Below, piece by piece: positions 4,642-5,126 of a DNA stretch of 5,126 bases (its first letter is position 1; each line of letters starts with the position of its first letter). The stretch is from contig JAGOBN010000354.1 of the NCBI GenBank assembly GCA_017999235.1, positions 1 through 5,126 on the forward strand. Direction: 5' to 3'. The stretch comes from Anaerolineales bacterium. Its GTDB lineage: Bacteria > Chloroflexota > Anaerolineae > Anaerolineales > UBA6663. The notes under the pieces were generated by a model. It saw nothing but the letters and a program-made list of their open reading frames with translations, had not been told where the DNA came from and searched no databases. A program made the translations under genes and the position numbers.

Positions 4642-5126
4642 TCAGGGCTGGACCCCGACGATGCCCTGCCACAAAAGATCGTCGGCCGGGGCCTGCGCGC
4701 GGGCGGCGGCCAGATCGGCGGGGGCCGGGGCCGTATCCCGCGCCAGCGCCGCCATGACGCGCGCCAGAGCAGCAGCCGGCGCCAGGGCCAGCGCCTGGTC
4801 GGCGTCCGCCTGGGCCGCCGCCGGCGCGTTCAACAGCCGATGCAGATACGCGCGTTTGGCCAGCAGGACGGCCTGCGCGGGGGCGTCGGTCTCCACTTTC
4901 AACGCCTGGGTCAAGTCGTCGCCGGCGGCGATGTAATCCCCCAGGCTGGCCTGCAGCTGCGCGCGGAAGGCCCAGTAGCTCGTCTCAGCGGGCGCCAGTT
5001 CCACCGCCCGGCTGGCCGGATCCAGCGCCGCTTGCGGCTCGGCGTTGGCCCAGCGGGCGCGGGCCAGGGTGTACTGCGTCTCGGCGTCGGCGGGGTCGAG
5101 CTCGGCCGCGCGCTGCAAATCCGGCA
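4642..5126 (-). CDS. Tetratricopeptide-repeat protein, C-terminal part
   Basis: The frame is open from the right edge to a TGA at 4644-4642, giving 160 visible residues; the start lies outside the window. It is very rich in alanine and shows TPR-type helical pairs. Counting from the first full codon (5124), the tail of one repeat ends at RAAELDP (5-11). Three more repeats of 34-36 residues span about 12-45 (ending RAVELAP), 46-80 (with LGDYIAAGDDLTQALKVETD) and 81-116 (ending QALALAP). A degenerate alanine-rich end follows up to GVQP. TPR arrays form a superhelical scaffold that binds other proteins or peptides. No catalytic domain, membrane segment or partner is visible in this part, so the role cannot be named. 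The upstream portion could hold a signal peptide, a kinase or a regulator domain. A TTG at 5118 is in frame but unlikely to be the start because repeat sequence already runs through it. It precedes the dipeptidase gene on the same strand, with a GC hairpin between them. Confidence 0.8.
   Translation of the reverse strand, partial: PDLQRAAELDPADAETQYTLARARWANAEPQAALDPASRAVELAPAETSYWAFRAQLQASLGDYIAAGDDLTQALKVETDAPAQAVLLAKRAYLHRLLNAPAAAQADADQALALAPAAALARVMAALARDTAPAPADLAAARAQAPADDLLWQGIVGVQP

Noticed and set aside
5116..5118. TTG at 5118 as the start of the TPR gene
   Set aside because: The same frame remains open to the window edge and TPR-like sequence already continues through this point, so the gene is truncated by the window rather than starting here.
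1..5126. A new defence, secretion or mobile system
   Set aside because: All five coding regions belong to recognisable metabolic or scaffold families, with no transposase, integrase, toxin-antitoxin pair, CRISPR repeat or phage gene and no shift in base composition that would suggest an island.

Overview
This is a GC-rich bacterial window with compact metabolic and housekeeping genes. No mobile element, phage gene, CRISPR array, tRNA or rRNA is visible. The two-subunit (alpha plus beta) E1 with a separate E2 is the pyruvate dehydrogenase layout of many Gram-positives, cyanobacteria, alphaproteobacteria and Chloroflexota. The GC level, short gene spacing and the style of the intergenic repeats make me lean towards Chloroflexota (Anaerolineae-like), but that is a weak inference and nothing here proves the taxon.

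Left part (1-2328, minus strand): a pyruvate dehydrogenase-type operon read right to left. The order is E1 alpha (2328-1303), E1 beta (1274-300) and the N-terminal lipoyl domain of the E2 acyltransferase (253-1, running off the left edge). Each start has a clear Shine-Dalgarno sequence. A GC-rich hairpin followed by a short T-rich run lies between E1 beta and E2, directly before the E2 ribosome-binding site, and could reduce read-through into E2.

Middle (2329-3086): a 146-base divergent intergenic region holds an extended -10 promoter candidate for the operon, a leader hairpin, and a TATAAT box very close to the start of a plus-strand gene. That gene (2475-3086) encodes an HD-domain protein related to the YqeK Ap4A hydrolases. 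It has no visible Shine-Dalgarno sequence and may be translated from an almost leaderless message.

Right part (3087-5126): a 110-base convergent gap contains a long imperfect inverted repeat that could serve as a bidirectional transcription end. Next come a complete M20-family dipeptidase (4564-3197, minus strand) and, upstream of it on the same strand, the C-terminal part of an alanine-rich tetratricopeptide-repeat protein (5126-4642, entering from the right edge). A perfect 8-bp GC hairpin separates these last two.

Functionally, the PDH operon would turn pyruvate into acetyl-CoA, the dipeptidase would release amino acids from peptides, and the HD protein may clear dinucleoside polyphosphates. 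The shared location of these genes looks like ordinary chromosomal neighbourhood rather than one system. I found no convincing novel multi-gene system; the most interesting signals are the regulatory structures between genes.
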